DNA of 64,000 bases from the NCBI GenBank assembly GCA_049177145.1, contig CP185406.1, positions 248,001 through 312,000 of the forward strand, written 5' to 3'. Below are positions 52,085-63,989 of the stretch, one piece after another (within the stretch, counting starts at the first letter, position 1; each line of letters begins with the position of its first letter). The DNA comes from Hennigella sp049177145. Its GTDB lineage: Bacteria > Bacillota_I > Bacilli_A > Mycoplasmatales > Mycoplasmoidaceae. Made by a program: the position numbers and the translations under genes. The notes under the pieces are model-generated. The model had not been told where the DNA came from and searched no databases. It saw only the letters and a program-made list of their open reading frames with translations.

Positions 52085-53365
52085 ATGATTAGACTAGAAA
52101 CAAAATATACCAAAAGAATAATTAGTGATAATGGCTTAAATTCTCTTTATCAAGGAAGAATCAACCGTATTGTTAAACGTTTAAAAAGAAAAACAGCGGC
52201 TGGTGTAGAAATGACTGGTTGAATAAAGTATGTTCAACACTATGATAAAAAAGAACTTAAGAAGATGGTTGCTACTGCAAAACAATGACGTAGACAAAAT
52301 ATTAAGAAAGTTGTAGTCATTGGTATTGGTGGTAGTTACCTTGGTATTAAAGCTGGACTTGATATGTTAAGTTCAGAATTTGAAGGAAGAGGAATTCAAG
52401 TCTATTTTGCTCACAACTTTAATCAAAACTATTTAACTAGTATGATTAGATCATTAGGCAAAGTTCCTTTTGGTATTATTATTATCTCTAAGTCTGGTAC
52501 AACATTAGAACCTGCGATTGCTTTCAGTTTGTTTTACAAAAAATTAATTAAGACTGTTGGAAGAAAGAAAGCAAATAAATTAATCGTAACAGTTACTGAC
52601 AAAGAAAAAGGAAACTTTGCTAAAGCAGCAAAAGAAAAAGGTTGAACTAAGTTTATCATTCCTGACAATATTGGTGGAAGATACTCAGCTTTAACACCAG
52701 CAGGAATGTATCTATTCATCCTTTTAGGATTGGATTACAAAGCAATCATAAAAGGTGCTAAGGATGCATCATATGCATTAATGAATCCTGATTTAACAAA
52801 GAACGATGCATTTAGATATGCTTGCTATCGTAACTACTTTAGAACATTCCATAGATATGATGTTGAAAACTTCATTGTTTATGATCCAGGATTAAATATG
52901 GTTGGTGAAGTTTGAAAACAACTATTTGGTGAATCAGAAGGAAAAGACCACAAGGCCCTTTACCCTTCAACTTCGTTGTTTACAACAGATTTACACTCCA
53001 TGGGTCAATATCTTCAAGAAGGAACTAGAAACTTCTTTGAAACTACCTTATATATAAGAAAACCAATTCTTGATGTAAGGCTATCACTTGATTTTGATAA
53101 TTTAAAATATTTGAATGGTAAAAAATTATCTTACATTAATAATGTAGCTATGCTTTCAACAGTACAAGCACACTATGAGGATGGTAAGACAAAGAACTTA
53201 ATTATCTATGTAGATAAACAAGATGCATACCACTTTGGTTATCTATATATGTGATTATGTTTCTCTGCAATGGCAAGTGCATATTTATTAAGATTAAACC
53301 CATTTGATCAACCAGGGGTTGAAATATATAAGAAACGTATTGCAGACATCTTAAAAGATAAATAA
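52085..53365 (+). CDS. pgi: Glucose-6-phosphate isomerase
   Basis: 426 residues, the compact firmicute type. VVVIGIGGSYLGIKAGLDML, IIISKSGTTLEPAIAF (phosphate-binding), DNIGGRYSALTPAGM, the active-site glutamate region LYPSTSLFTTDLHSMGQYLQEG, and C-terminal NPFDQPGVEIYK are all canonical. Converts glucose-6-P to fructose-6-P ahead of PfkA. Confidence 0.97.
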
Positions 53366-53398
53366 TCATATAATATATAAGTATTAGAGGAAAGAAAT

Positions 53399-54067
53399 AT
53401 GGCAAAAGTTGAATACTGCATAATTGGATATGGTAGATTTGGTGGACAAGTTGCTGACCAATTAAATGAATTAGGAAAAAGAGTCATGGTTATTGAAGGT
53501 GACTCTAGTCTTTGTGATAAGATTTCACGTTTACATGAAATCGTTATTAAAGCGGATGCTACAGATATTAATGCTTTAGCAGACTGTGGTGTTAAGAATG
53601 TTAAAAACATTATTGTTGGTACAAGTGAAATTGAAAGCTCAATTATGATTTGTGCTAACTTAAGACAATTAGGTTGTGAAAATGTTATTGCTCGTGCAAA
53701 GAACCAAACACACGAACGTGTATTAAAAACTATGGGTATAACTAATGTTATTACCCCAGAAACAGAAGTAGCTAACAAACTAGCTATTCAATTAGTTTAC
53801 AACCTTGGAGCAGATATTACTGCAATCAATAAAGAAATCTGTTGAGTTAAATCTATTGTTACAAACCCAGCTATTCTTCATAAGAATATCTTTAACTTAG
53901 GCTTAAAAGAAAAACTTGACTCTATTGTTATCTCTATTCAAAGAAAAGATGAAATCATCTTCCCAATTAAACAAAATACCCAATTTAAAATTGGTGACGT
54001 AGTCAGTGTAGTTTGTCCAAACGGAAACTTAAAGAAAGTAATAAGCTTCCTAACACAAGAAAAATAG
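53399..54067 (+). CDS. ktrA: K+ transport regulatory subunit (KtrA/TrkA-like)
   Basis: 222 residues. RCK_N Rossmann domain binding nucleotide (IIGYGRFGGQVADQLNELGKRVMVIE, then IKADATDINALADCGV) and a C-terminal RCK_C domain (about residues 140-222). Controls a KtrB/TrkH-type potassium channel, which is not encoded next to it. Preceded by TATAAT and AGAGGAAAG. A terminator follows at once. Confidence 0.9.
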
Positions 54068-54084
54068 GCACATGCCTATTTTTT
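54059..54084. terminator. Terminator between ktrA and hydrolase gene
   Basis: AATAGGCA-CA-TGCCTATT with A- and T-runs, overlapping the ktrA stop codon. Confidence 0.85.
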
Positions 54085-54948
54085 ATTTATAAAATCTTCG
54101 ATTGCTTTATACAGAATCTTAGATTCTTCAGGTTCCATTGTTAAGATATGATAGCCCGTTGGGATTTTTAAATAGTGAATTGAATCTGCACTTGCCTCAA
54201 TGTTTTTAATATGTTTTTCGCACATTAGAACGTCTTCGCCAGATTGGATATACAAGAAGTTATACTTTGCGTTTGATGCGTTTCTAAACAAAAATTTGTA
54301 TGATGGACGCATATATCTTCAAACTGCAAGAGTTAGTCTAGTGTTGTTTCTAGTTGATGGTTGCATAGACATTGCACGTACAAGTAATCTATTACGTGAC
54401 AATAATTCGTGATGAGATTGTTCAAGTGGTAATTGAAGATTAACATTAGTTAGTATAGTTATTAATTCTCTTCAACCAAATTGTCAATTTTGTCAAAGTG
54501 TTTTCTTAACTGGAGAAATTGGTTTGGTTGGCATGTTTCAATTTATCACACCATCTATTTTATTTTCATACTTCTTGTAGTACAAGAAGTTAATAGCACA
54601 TCCTCAGCTTTCACCTAATAGATATATTTTCTTATTTGGAAATTGTTGTTTTGCTCAATCAACAATCTTATCTAATTCAATTAGGTATGGTTTCTTATAT
54701 TGACTAGGTTTGTTTTTGTTGTCACCATGTCCCATCTTATCATACATTACGAAGTAATTTGTATTGTATATGGGATTGTTCATGTATACATTAAATGAAT
54801 TAGTTCCACCTAAACCGCAACAGAAAATAAATACACATGTATTCTCATTTTCAGTCAATGGTTTGATGTAAACAATAGGAATAGGGAATTTAAATTCCCT
54901 ACTAGTTAAGTCATAGTGATTTATTCTTTCTTGTTCAAACCTATTCAT
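54076..54948 (-). CDS. Alpha/beta hydrolase (lysophospholipase-like)
   Basis: 290 residues. Oxyanion region FIFCCGLGGTNSF, MYDKMGHGDNKNKP, nucleophile elbow LLGESWGCAIN (Ser in GESWG), late acid in LYIQSGEDVLM and histidine in TGYHILTMEPEES complete a catalytic triad. No signal peptide, so cytoplasmic. ATG 54948 overlaps glf by 8 nt; a TTG two codons earlier was rejected. As third gene after a flippase-like protein and UDP-galactopyranose mutase, it may act on a lipid, which is inference. Confidence 0.85.
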
Positions 54949-56095
54949 TTTCAAGTCTCTTTGCTAAATCCAATGCTTGTTTAATAGCATCATCCATGTC
55001 AAAATATTTATATTGACTTAATCTACCCAAAGGGTAAAAGTTTGGATATTTCTTGAATTCAGCACAATATTTATTATATAAATCTTGACTTTCTTGGTTT
55101 ATGATAGGATAATGCCTAACATTGAAGTCATTTGATTTTAAATCAAATTGACCAGGATATTCCTTAGAAATAGTTGTTACACCTTTTACAAATTGTAAAG
55201 TCATTTGTTTATATTCAGCTATTCTAGTCATCTTAGGATCAGCTGGATAGTTTATAACAGCTGTATCTTGATATTTATCTTGTTTTAATGTTTCAAATTT
55301 AATATTTAAACTTCTATATGGTAGAGTTCCAAATTTATAATTTGCTGCTTCATCTAGTGGTCCACAATAAATTAAAGGACAATCTAAAGTTTGTCCATCT
55401 AATGTAATAACATTATCAAATTTGATATGATCCAAAGCGTTAGTGTTCATCTTAATATGAATATTAGGATGGTCAAGCATTTTTTGAATCATGGATGTAT
55501 ATCCATCTGTTGGTAATCCTTGATATTTATCTTCAGGAAAATAATTATGCTCATATCCTAAGATAATCTTCACTCTATTTATTGTGGCAGGGTCAATATC
55601 TTCAAATTTTTTACCCCACATTTTAGCTGAGTAGTTGAAATATACATTTTTAGAAATGTAGTCTACAAATTGTTCAATTGCAGGATGTTTAACTTGTTTT
55701 AAATCAAATAATGTAATAGTTTTCTTATCTTTAAAAGTTTCTTTTAATGTAGTAATTACATCCTTTGCTTTATCACACATAATTATTTCAATTGACTTGA
55801 AATTAATTGGTAGTGGAAATAATTTGTTGTCAACATTAACTAGAACTTTGTTTACATAACCATTTAGCTTTGTGAATTTAGATATGAATTGGAAAACATC
55901 TTCATAAGATGTGTGAAAGATATGAGGCCCAAAATTATGAATCAAGATCCCATCTTGGTTTTTGCTATCATAACAATTACCACCTATGAAACTTTGTTTT
56001 TCATAGATTGTTACATCCCAACCTTTATTAGCTAGTACATTTGCTAACGTTGCTGCAGATATACCACATCCAACAATTGTAATCTTCTTATTCAT
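54941..56095 (-). CDS. glf: UDP-galactopyranose mutase
   Basis: 384 residues. FAD-dependent interconversion of UDP-galactopyranose and UDP-galactofuranose. TIVGCGISAATLANVLA binds FAD; NFGPHIFHTSYEDVFQFISKF, YSAKMWGKKFEDIDP, and IIYCGPLDEAANYKFGTLPYRSL plus NYPADPKMTRIAEYKQ are the family active-site segments. C-terminal YPLGRLSQYKYFDMDDAIKQAL is canonical. Its presence means galactofuranose is made, in a wall-less cell most likely for glycolipids or a capsule. Overlaps neighbours on both sides by 8 nt. Confidence 0.97.
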   Translation of the reverse strand: MNKKITIVGCGISAATLANVLANKGWDVTIYEKQSFIGGNCYDSKNQDGILIHNFGPHIFHTSYEDVFQFISKFTKLNGYVNKVLVNVDNKLFPLPINFKSIEIIMCDKAKDVITTLKETFKDKKTITLFDLKQVKHPAIEQFVDYISKNVYFNYSAKMWGKKFEDIDPATINRVKIILGYEHNYFPEDKYQGLPTDGYTSMIQKMLDHPNIHIKMNTNALDHIKFDNVITLDGQTLDCPLIYCGPLDEAANYKFGTLPYRSLNIKFETLKQDKYQDTAVINYPADPKMTRIAEYKQMTLQFVKGVTTISKEYPGQFDLKSNDFNVRHYPIINQESQDLYNKYCAEFKKYPNFYPLGRLSQYKYFDMDDAIKQALDLAKRLENE

Positions 56096-57293
56096 ATTTA
56101 CTTTCTACGAAAGAACCCTTCTTTTGCCTGTAGCTTCTAACATGATAAACTGTTAAGCCAGCAAAACCACACAATCCGAATAAAGCTGGGAAATAAGTAT
56201 AGAATGTTCTTCATAAGAAGATACCTTCAGAAATGAATTCATCACTTTGTGTTGCTGCTAAAGCAAAATTACTATCATTAATTCCACCTAGAACTCTAAG
56301 CATTGCTAGCAATGAAGCTTCTAGACCAACACCAAACGAAGGAATAATATTTAATCTATTAGCATTGAAAGCCATGTTTGCACTATGATATACTGCCATT
56401 ACATCAAAACTGAATTTTTGATCAGCATTAATTAATGCTAGAGCAGAACTCAATGCAAAATATACAGACATTTCATATACAACCAAAATTAGGATGATTA
56501 CTAAAGTATCAGTTCAGTTTTTGTAATATTCAATTACTTCTTTTTTAATTGTTGCTCTGTTTTTATATTTTTCTTCAATTTCAGCTTTAGTATGATATTT
56601 CATATGTAGCTTTTTCTTAAATCAATTGAAAATTGAAGACATAACATAGTGTGCTCTTCTAGAGAAGCATAGCAGCAACATTACCAAGCAACCAATGATA
56701 TCAATCAGAATACCAAGGGACATTAATACTATTAATGCCACACCTCCACCTTTTGGTATAGATAGAAGCAAATCAACTCTCATCATTAAAATAATGAAGC
56801 TTGGAATATGAATTAACAATTCCATAATTTGTCAAAGCAAGGCATTAGAGAACATAATACTTGTTGCTCTAGATGTAGATACACCTTGTGTTTTTAATCA
56901 GAAAACGGTATATGGATCATAAATGAAGTTTGCAGGCGTTACGCCTTTAAGGAATGAAATTGACAAAGCAAAAGTAAAATATTGCCATGCTTGAATTTTA
57001 ACCCCCAATCTTCGTAATCTAATTCATATATATAAATAGTTGTAGGCAATAGAGAATGCCATGAACAAGATTAGTAATACCAATCAAAGTGCACCAAGTT
57101 GTAACGTTAGACCTGAACCAATATCACGAAAGAACTTTAATCAGTTCATATCGATAATAAACAAAACAGTTAAAACTAACAATCCTATTGACAACAATGT
57201 TGTCAAAATAATAATGATGATGTTACGTTTGTTGAAAAAGTTTTTATTTTCAGACTTTTCTTCAATCGTTTTGTTATTTTGCATTTCGGCCAT
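56088..57293 (-). CDS. LPG_synthase_TM/flippase-like membrane protein
   Basis: 401 residues, about eight membrane helices. Resembles the UPF0104/lysylphosphatidylglycerol synthase TM family: FTFALSISFLKGVTPANFIYDPYTVFWLKTQGVSTSRATSI, and later IIPSFGVGLEASLLAMLRVLGG, fit the family's two conserved loops. Members are lipid flippases or associated with glycolipid synthesis. Promoter TATAAT on the minus strand at 57317-57312. First gene of the unit with glf and the alpha/beta hydrolase. Specific cargo unknown. Confidence 0.78.
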
Positions 57294-57349
57294 AAACAAA
57301 AATATATATAGATTATATACACGATAAATATTTAACTATATATATTATT

Positions 57350-58033
57350 TTATTTAGAATAATATTCTAAAACTTTTAAAGAAATGGTTTCAATTCTCTT
57401 AGTTAGAGATTTGTGGTTAGCGTCGTATTGACTTCTGCTGTTGCTATCAAAGCAGACATTGTCTGACACTAATTTGACGCACATAAAGTCTATTTTATTT
57501 TTGTAGCATACATGTGCTATAGATGCTGCTTCCATATCAAAGCCAATTACTTCTTTTCTTCCTAATGAAGGGAATGCTTCTATATTAGATAGAGAAACGA
57601 TTGAGTCACCACTAGCAATTGTACCAATTGAGTTTTCTTTTGTTGTTGTCTTTAAAAAATCAACATATTCTTTTTTTATCTCATATTTAATTGGTTCTTC
57701 TGGAAGTTGATTTAATTGATAATTAAAAGCTGTTAAATCAACATCATAGTATTCAATACTATTTGCAATTAAAACTGAACCGGGTTTAATGTTTGCTTTG
57801 CAAGAACCACATAAACCGATATTGAATATTTGGGTTACACCAAAATTAATAATCATATTCATTGCAGTCAAAGCAGCATTGGTTTTACCAACACCAGAAA
57901 AACAAACAACTACTTGTTTACCTTCTATTTCACCAATGTAGTATCTAACTCCGTTAAATTCAATAATTTTAGCTTTAATGGATTTAACTAGATTGCCTGT
58001 TTCATCTTTTTCTGCTGCTATAAGACCAATCAT
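57350..58033 (-). CDS. mtn: 5'-methylthioadenosine/S-adenosylhomocysteine nucleosidase
   Basis: 227 residues. Cleaves MTA and SAH to adenine plus thio-sugar, clearing the by-products of the many SAM-using enzymes here. MIGLIAAEKDE (catalytic Glu), SGVGKTNAALTAM, FNIGLCGSCK, and IGFDMEAASIAHVC then VKLVSDNV (catalytic Asp) are canonical. TAATG overlap with nadD-yqeK. Confidence 0.96.
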   Translation of the reverse strand: MIGLIAAEKDETGNLVKSIKAKIIEFNGVRYYIGEIEGKQVVVCFSGVGKTNAALTAMNMIINFGVTQIFNIGLCGSCKANIKPGSVLIANSIEYYDVDLTAFNYQLNQLPEEPIKYEIKKEYVDFLKTTTKENSIGTIASGDSIVSLSNIEAFPSLGRKEVIGFDMEAASIAHVCYKNKIDFMCVKLVSDNVCFDSNSRSQYDANHKSLTKRIETISLKVLEYYSK

Positions 58034-59076
58034 TAATATTTCTCTCCATTTAGTTTATAAACTAATTGAAATGCTTCTTCATAGTTTTCTTTAGCTAAGT
58101 CAAATAATTTTTGACGATTATGTATATCTGCTTCAGTTCTAGCTGGTTCTAGTTTATCAGCAAGAAATAAAGCTTTAGCTATTTTGTTTGTTGAGTTGAT
58201 ATCTTTAAAGATAACATGGTTTTCAATAGCATCTAAAACTAATTCATCTTTGATGGCAAAATCTTTTTGCGCTAATCTAGATCCTGCTAATCCATGTGCA
58301 CAATGATAAGTTGGGAAACTTGATAACTCATCATTTGATATGATGGTTCTTAATTCTTGATCAGTGCATCTTTTAGCAATGTCATGTAACAATGCTGCAG
58401 TTTGACATTTTAAAATTTCATCATCTGTAAAATTATTGCCTTGAGCAATCTTGGTTACTGTATCTAATACTCTAATCGTGTGCTCATATCTACGTTGAGT
58501 CATGTATGTTTTAATCTTGGCTTGAATATACAAACCATTATCTTTAATGTAATTAAAGTTTTCTTTTCCTACGTTCTCTAAGCTAATGTGTTCTCTCAAA
58601 TCTGAACTAGAACATTTAATCTCAGGGTCAGGAAGGATGATATGTTTATCATCAATTCTTTGAATTCTATTACCTCCACGTTTATAGCAAACAATGGTAC
58701 AGAAATTATTAATTACATCGTAATTATTTCAGGTCTTGATTAATTCATATTGGTCTTGACCAACTAAAAAATATAATTCAGATTCTGGATTTTCTTCATG
58801 AATCTCTTTAATAATATCGCAAGTGTATATAAGATTATTTTTATTTACATAGACAACATATTTGATCTTGTCAATAAATAAATTGTTAACCATGTTTACA
58901 CGGTAGGAGTATGGAACCAACATGCTTGAATCTTTTCAAGGTGAAATCTTATCAACACAAACTATAGTTTGGCTTGGCTTAATAAAATCTATTGCTTTTT
59001 GCAATATTTGTAAATGTCCTTTATGAGGCGGATTAAAAGCACCGCCAAAAATTAAAATTTTATCAAGTCCTGCCAT
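58033..59076 (-). CDS. nadD: NadD-YqeK fusion: NaMN adenylyltransferase plus HD phosphohydrolase
   Basis: 347 residues in two domains. The N-terminal half (1-170) is NadD: ILIFGGAFNPPHKGHLQIL (nucleotide-binding HxGH), VDKISPWKDSSM, and LYFLVGQDQYELIKTW; it makes nicotinate adenine dinucleotide for NAD. The C-terminal half is a YqeK-type HD domain (YEHTIRVLDTV, AALLHDIAKRC, ENHVIF), whose relatives hydrolyse diadenosine tetraphosphate. In Bacillus these are adjacent genes, nadD and yqeK; the fusion is typical of mycoplasmas. The gene is whole once TGA is read as Trp. Confidence 0.93.
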
Positions 59077-59086
59077 ATTTTATTTA

Positions 59087-59668
59087 TTATAAGAGTTTTG
59101 TATCGTTCTCGAAACTTTTAGTTCCAATCAATAAGTTGTTTCTTTCCAAACGTGAATAAATTAATTTATCCAAGAAATTAACGAACTTACTGGATTTGTT
59201 CTTTTCTTGTTCTACCAAAGGTAAAACAAGGATTGATTTGCAACCAATTCTATTAGCAGCAAAAATATCAATAACGAATTGGTCGCCCATCATTAATGTT
59301 TCTTCTGGTGAAACTTTTAGTTTCTTCATTAATTTCTTAATCTTGCTAATTCTTGGTTTCATTGCAAATGAAATATAGCCATCAGGATTAATATATTCAC
59401 AGAATCTATCAACTCTTGATTTTCTATTGTTAGAAACAATATAAAATTTAATTCCCATCTTTTTTACATCATCAACAAACTTGACAGCAGCCTTTGTTGG
59501 ACGGAATGTAAAATGTGGGGCTAGAGTATTATCTAAATCGCAAATAAATAACTTAATCTTATTAATCTTTAATAAGAAGGGATCAAAATCCGTGAAGCTT
59601 TTAAAAAAGATGCTTGGACGGAAATAATTCAATAAAGTAAATTTATCACGTTTAGATTTTCTACTCAT
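59087..59668 (-). CDS. yqeG: YqeG-family HAD phosphatase
   Basis: 193 residues. HAD IIIA-type with catalytic LFICDLDNTLAPH (DxDxT), FYIVSNNRKSRV, KPRISKIKKLMKKL and MMGDQFVIDIFAANRIG. Resembles YqeG and mitochondrial PGP phosphatase, so phosphatidylglycerophosphate is a candidate substrate. Neighbours nadD-yqeK as in Bacillus; overlaps the parC end by 8 nt. Confidence 0.88.
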   Translation of the reverse strand: MSRKSKRDKFTLLNYFRPSIFFKSFTDFDPFLLKINKIKLFICDLDNTLAPHFTFRPTKAAVKFVDDVKKMGIKFYIVSNNRKSRVDRFCEYINPDGYISFAMKPRISKIKKLMKKLKVSPEETLMMGDQFVIDIFAANRIGCKSILVLPLVEQEKNKSSKFVNFLDKLIYSRLERNNLLIGTKSFENDTKLL

Positions 59669-62084
59669 CAGCTTTATCGCTATCTTTTATATTACTAATC
59701 CAAAGATTAGCATCAGCTATTTCATTACCTACAGCATTGACTCTTTGGTCATATGCTAGGTAGTTAATACTACCCATAGTTAGATATTCTTTAGCTCCAG
59801 TAACATCAACCTTAACAATTGTTGAGTTTGCTGTTAATGGAATTATCTTAAGAATGCTAAAAGCATTGTTGTTAGCAATATATGTATTTACAGCCTTACC
59901 TATATTAGTACGGTTACCGTATGGTACTTGAGCAAGTTCAATACGTTTAACTTGTGTGTTAGTGATAACAGCAATTTGTGTTACACCATCAACTAATAGG
60001 AATGCTGATGCTATTGCATCATTTTCTTTTAATCCCATAGCCTTAACACCTTTGGCACCTTTGCTAACAAAAGGTATTTGATCAATTGAATAACAATTGA
60101 TATAACCACGTTTAGAACAGATAACAACTTTTTGTTGTTCATTGTCTAATGGGAAGACTGCAACAATCTTATCATCTGCATCTAACTTAGCGTAATTGAT
60201 TAAACTTGTACGCTTTGTGATTATCTCAGATAATTCACAACGTTTAATTAAACCTGACTTAGTAACAACAATAATTTGTTGTTTGTTTACTGCTTGTTTG
60301 TAATCTGCATTCATTGCAGCAACAACTTTATAGTCTGCCGCAGCAGATATTAAGTTATTAATATGTGTTCCAACTTCTTTGAACTTACATTCAGGAATCT
60401 TGCTGTTAGCAATAACAGCACATTCACCATTTTCTAAGAATAATAATGATCTGTCTCTTAAGTTACCTACATATTCTGTAATGATAATATCATTACCTTT
60501 AGTAAAGTTATCTTTAGGATCGTTAGCTAGCAATATTCTATTGCTAAATGCTTTCATATATCCACCAGCAGTAAAGGCAAAGATTCTATTCTTATCTTGG
60601 ATAAGATCTAGTTCATCTATTACTACTTTAGATTCTTCATAAGAAAGTTTAGACTTTCTTTCTTGTGGATATAGCTTCTTAAATTCACGAAGTTTTGTTT
60701 TTAAGAACAATAATCTTGCATCTTTAGATTTAACTAAGTTTTCTAAAGTTGCAATTGACATATTTAATTCATCAAGCTCTTTCTTAAGAGCTTCAACATC
60801 AGTGTTGCTTAAACGATACAATCTTAAATTAACAATTGCATCTGCTTGTGGTTGGCTAAAGCCAAACTTAGTTGTTAAGTTATTAACAGCTTCTTGTTTA
60901 TCTTTAGCTCTTCTTATAGAAGCTACTACATCATCAATGATTAAAATAGCTTTAATTAAACCTTGAACTATTTCTCTTCTTGCTTTTGATTTAGCTAAAT
61001 CAAATTCAGATGTTTTTAAAATGATATTTTCAGCATGATCAATAAATGATTGTAAGAAAGTGAAGATATCTAGTAAAACTGGTTTTCTATCTTTGATAGC
61101 AATCATATTAAAGTTAAAGCTTGTTTGAAGTTTAGTGTTCTTATATAAGTAACTCTTAATAAAATCAAAGTTACTTCTTGTTTTAGTTTCTAAAACAATG
61201 TAAACACCATTTGCATCAGATTCATCTCTTACTTCAGTAATACCTAAAGCTTCAGTCTTTTCTTTAGCTAAATCTATTTGTTTAATAATTTCAGCTTTGT
61301 TTGTTTCAAAAGGAATAGAAGTAATAGCAATCTGCTTATTACTTAATTTCTTCATTTCACCAGCAACAAGGATTTTACCTTTACCTGTTTTGAATGCTTC
61401 AGTTACACCTTCTAAGTTAGAAATAACTCCTCCCGTAGGGAAGTCTGGTGCAGGCATGATGTTAGTGATACGATCTATCCTACAATTAGGATAGTCAATC
61501 TTAGCAATGATTGCATCTACTACTTCAGTTGGGTTAAATGGTGGGATGTTAGTTGCATAACCTGCAGCAATACCACTTGATCCATTAATTAGTAAATTAG
61601 GGAACAATGTTGGTAATACTGTTGGTTCTTGTTCAGAACCATCAAAGTTTGGAATAAATGGAACAGTATTTTTCTTAATACCTTCTGCCATCAATTCACC
61701 AAAGGCTGATAAACGGCATTCGGTATAACGCATAGCGGCAGGACCATCACCATCGATAGATCCTTTGTTACCATGCATGTCTAAAAGACATATATTGTTC
61801 TTTCATTCTTGGCTTAATCTAACCATAGCTTCATAAATGGAGCTATCACCATGTGGGTGGTACTTACCAATAACTTCACCAACAGTTCTAGCTGACTTCT
61901 TGTGTGGTAAAGTGTGAAGTAAGTTTAATTCGTTCATTGCGTAGATGATTCTACGTTGAACGGGCTTTAGCCCGTCTCTTACATCTGGAAGAGCACGATC
62001 TTGAATGATATATTTGGCATAAGCACCAAATGATTCACTCATGATATTTTCTATAGGAATATTTTTATTATTTTCGTGTGCCAT
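59661..62084 (-). CDS. parC: DNA topoisomerase IV subunit A
   Basis: 807 residues. Decatenates chromosomes. SARTVGEVIGKYHPHGDSS and IYEAMVRLSQEW form the quinolone-sensitive region, with serine at the classical position; the active-site tyrosine is in AAMRYTECRLS. MHGNKGSIDGD is the ParC form (GyrA has GNFGSID), and the last 300 residues show the degenerate beta-pinwheel repeats of ParC without the GyrA box. Starts 3 nt after parE. Confidence 0.96.
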
Positions 62085-62087
62085 AAT

Positions 62088-63989
62088 CTATTCCTCTAAA
62101 TCGAATGAAATATTTTCATCGATTCATGTCTTTCTTAATGATGCATTGTCACCCATTAGGGTTGAAATTCTTCTTTCAGCTAAAGCTGCATCTTCAATAG
62201 TGACCTTGATCATCTTACGATTTTCTTTAGCCATAGTAGTTTCTTTAAGTTGGTCTGCATTCATTTCACCAAGACCTTTGTATCTTTGAATTTCGCAAGA
62301 TTTAAATTTACTCCTTAATTCTTCAAGTTCTTGTTCATTTCATGCATAAGCAAACTCTTTAGAGTTTTTCTTTGTTACTTTATATAAAGGAGCTAAAGCA
62401 ATATATACATGTCCATTTTCAATTAACTTTCTCATGAAACGATAGAAGAAAGTTAATAACAAAATACGAATGTGGCTTCCATCGACGTCAGCATCTGTCA
62501 TAATTACCACTTTGTGGTATCTTAATGCTTCTTCATCATAGTCTTCATTAATACCAGCACCTAATGCGAGAATGATTGTTGAAATTTCTTCATTATGCAA
62601 TAAGTCAGATAATTTTGCTTTTTCAACGTTTAGAATCTTTCCACGCAGTGGTAAGATTGCTTGGTGTTTTTTATCTCTAGCTAATTTAGCTGAACCTCCA
62701 GCTGAATCACCTTCAACTAAGAAGATTTCATTTAACTTAGCTTCTTTAGATTGAGCAGGAACTAATTTTCCTGAAAGGAAAGTTGCCTTATTTTCTTTAT
62801 TTTTAAGTTTCTTAACTTCTTCTCTTGCTTTTCTTGCAGCAACTCTTGCATCTCTTGCAAGCAAAGCTTTATTAATAATCTTTGTAGCAGGACCTTTGTT
62901 TTCTTCTAGTCAGAAACCAAATTGTTCACTAAACACTTGTTTAACTGCAGCATATGCTTCTTGTGTGAACAATTTATTTTTTGTTTGTCCTTCATATGCT
63001 ACTAATGATTCAGGAACTAGAACAGTGACTAACGCAGTTAGTCCTTCTCTTACATCAGCACCTTCAAAGTTTTTGTCTTTTTCTTTTAATAGACCATTCT
63101 TTCTAGAATAAGCATTGATAGTTTCTGTTAAGGCAGTTTTGAAAGCTGTTTCATGGCTTCCACCTTCTTTTGTTTTAACAGAGTTAGCAAAGCTAATGAT
63201 TGTTTCAGAAGAATCATTTACATATTGCAAAGCAATTTCAACTGATATCTTGTGGCTTTCACCTTTAAAGCTTGCAGCTTTATGAATTGGTGTTTTAGTT
63301 TCATTGATGTAATCAACATATTCAACAATGCCATTGTTGGCTACAAACTTATCTTCAGTTTTGTTAATTTCATCTTTGAAGACAACTGTTAAACCTTTAA
63401 AAAGGTAAGTTGCTTCTCTTACTCTTTCTTTTATTGTTGAAGGTTTGAATTCAACAGTTTTAAAAATAGTGTCATCTGGTTTGAAGTGTACTTCAGTACC
63501 AGTTTGATTTGTTGTACCAATTTCTTTTAATGGTTGATCAATCTTTCCACCATTGATATATTTAGCTTCAAATACTTTTCTACCACGGTAGACAGTAACA
63601 TTACATCATTTACTTAAAGCATTTACAACAGATGAACCTACACCGTGTAAACCACCAGCTGAGTGATAGGCCGAGTCATCAAACTTACCTCCAGCATGTA
63701 ATGTTGTAAATACTGTATCTACAGTAGATAATCCGGTTGTTTCATTTTTTCCGGTTGGAATACCACGACCATTATCTCTTATCGAGATAGATCCGTCTTT
63801 TTTTAGAATAATTGTAATTAAGTCAGCATTACCTGCTAACACTTCATCTACTGAGTTGTCAAAGATTTCTCATACTAGATGGTGTAAACCATAGGTGTCG
63901 GTAGAACCAATATACATCCCTGGTCTTTTTCTAACAGGTTCAAGGCCTTCCAAAACCTTGATGTTTTCATCAGTATAATTTCTAATCAT
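62088..63989 (-). CDS. parE: DNA topoisomerase IV subunit B
   Basis: 633 residues if the ATG at 63989 is the start; 11 more bases upstream stay open to the window edge, so a slightly longer form is possible. GHKL ATPase: VLEGLEPVRKRPGMYIGSTD, EIFDNSVDEVLAG, IRDNGRGIPTG, LHAGGKFDDSAYHSAGGLHGVGSSVVNALSK; TOPRIM domain LFLVEGDSAGGSAK-like motif (EIFLVEGDSAGGSAKLARD), PLRGKILNVEKA and IMTDADVDGSHIR. Partner of parC. Confidence 0.95.

Noticed and set aside
58033..58599. HD-domain protein as a separate gene
   Set aside because: The frame continues upstream without a stop (TGA = Trp) into NadD; the apparent start is an internal TTG.
59661..62084. Gyrase subunit A
   Set aside because: GNKGSIDGD and the absence of a GyrA box favour ParC; the adjacent B subunit is also the topoisomerase IV form.
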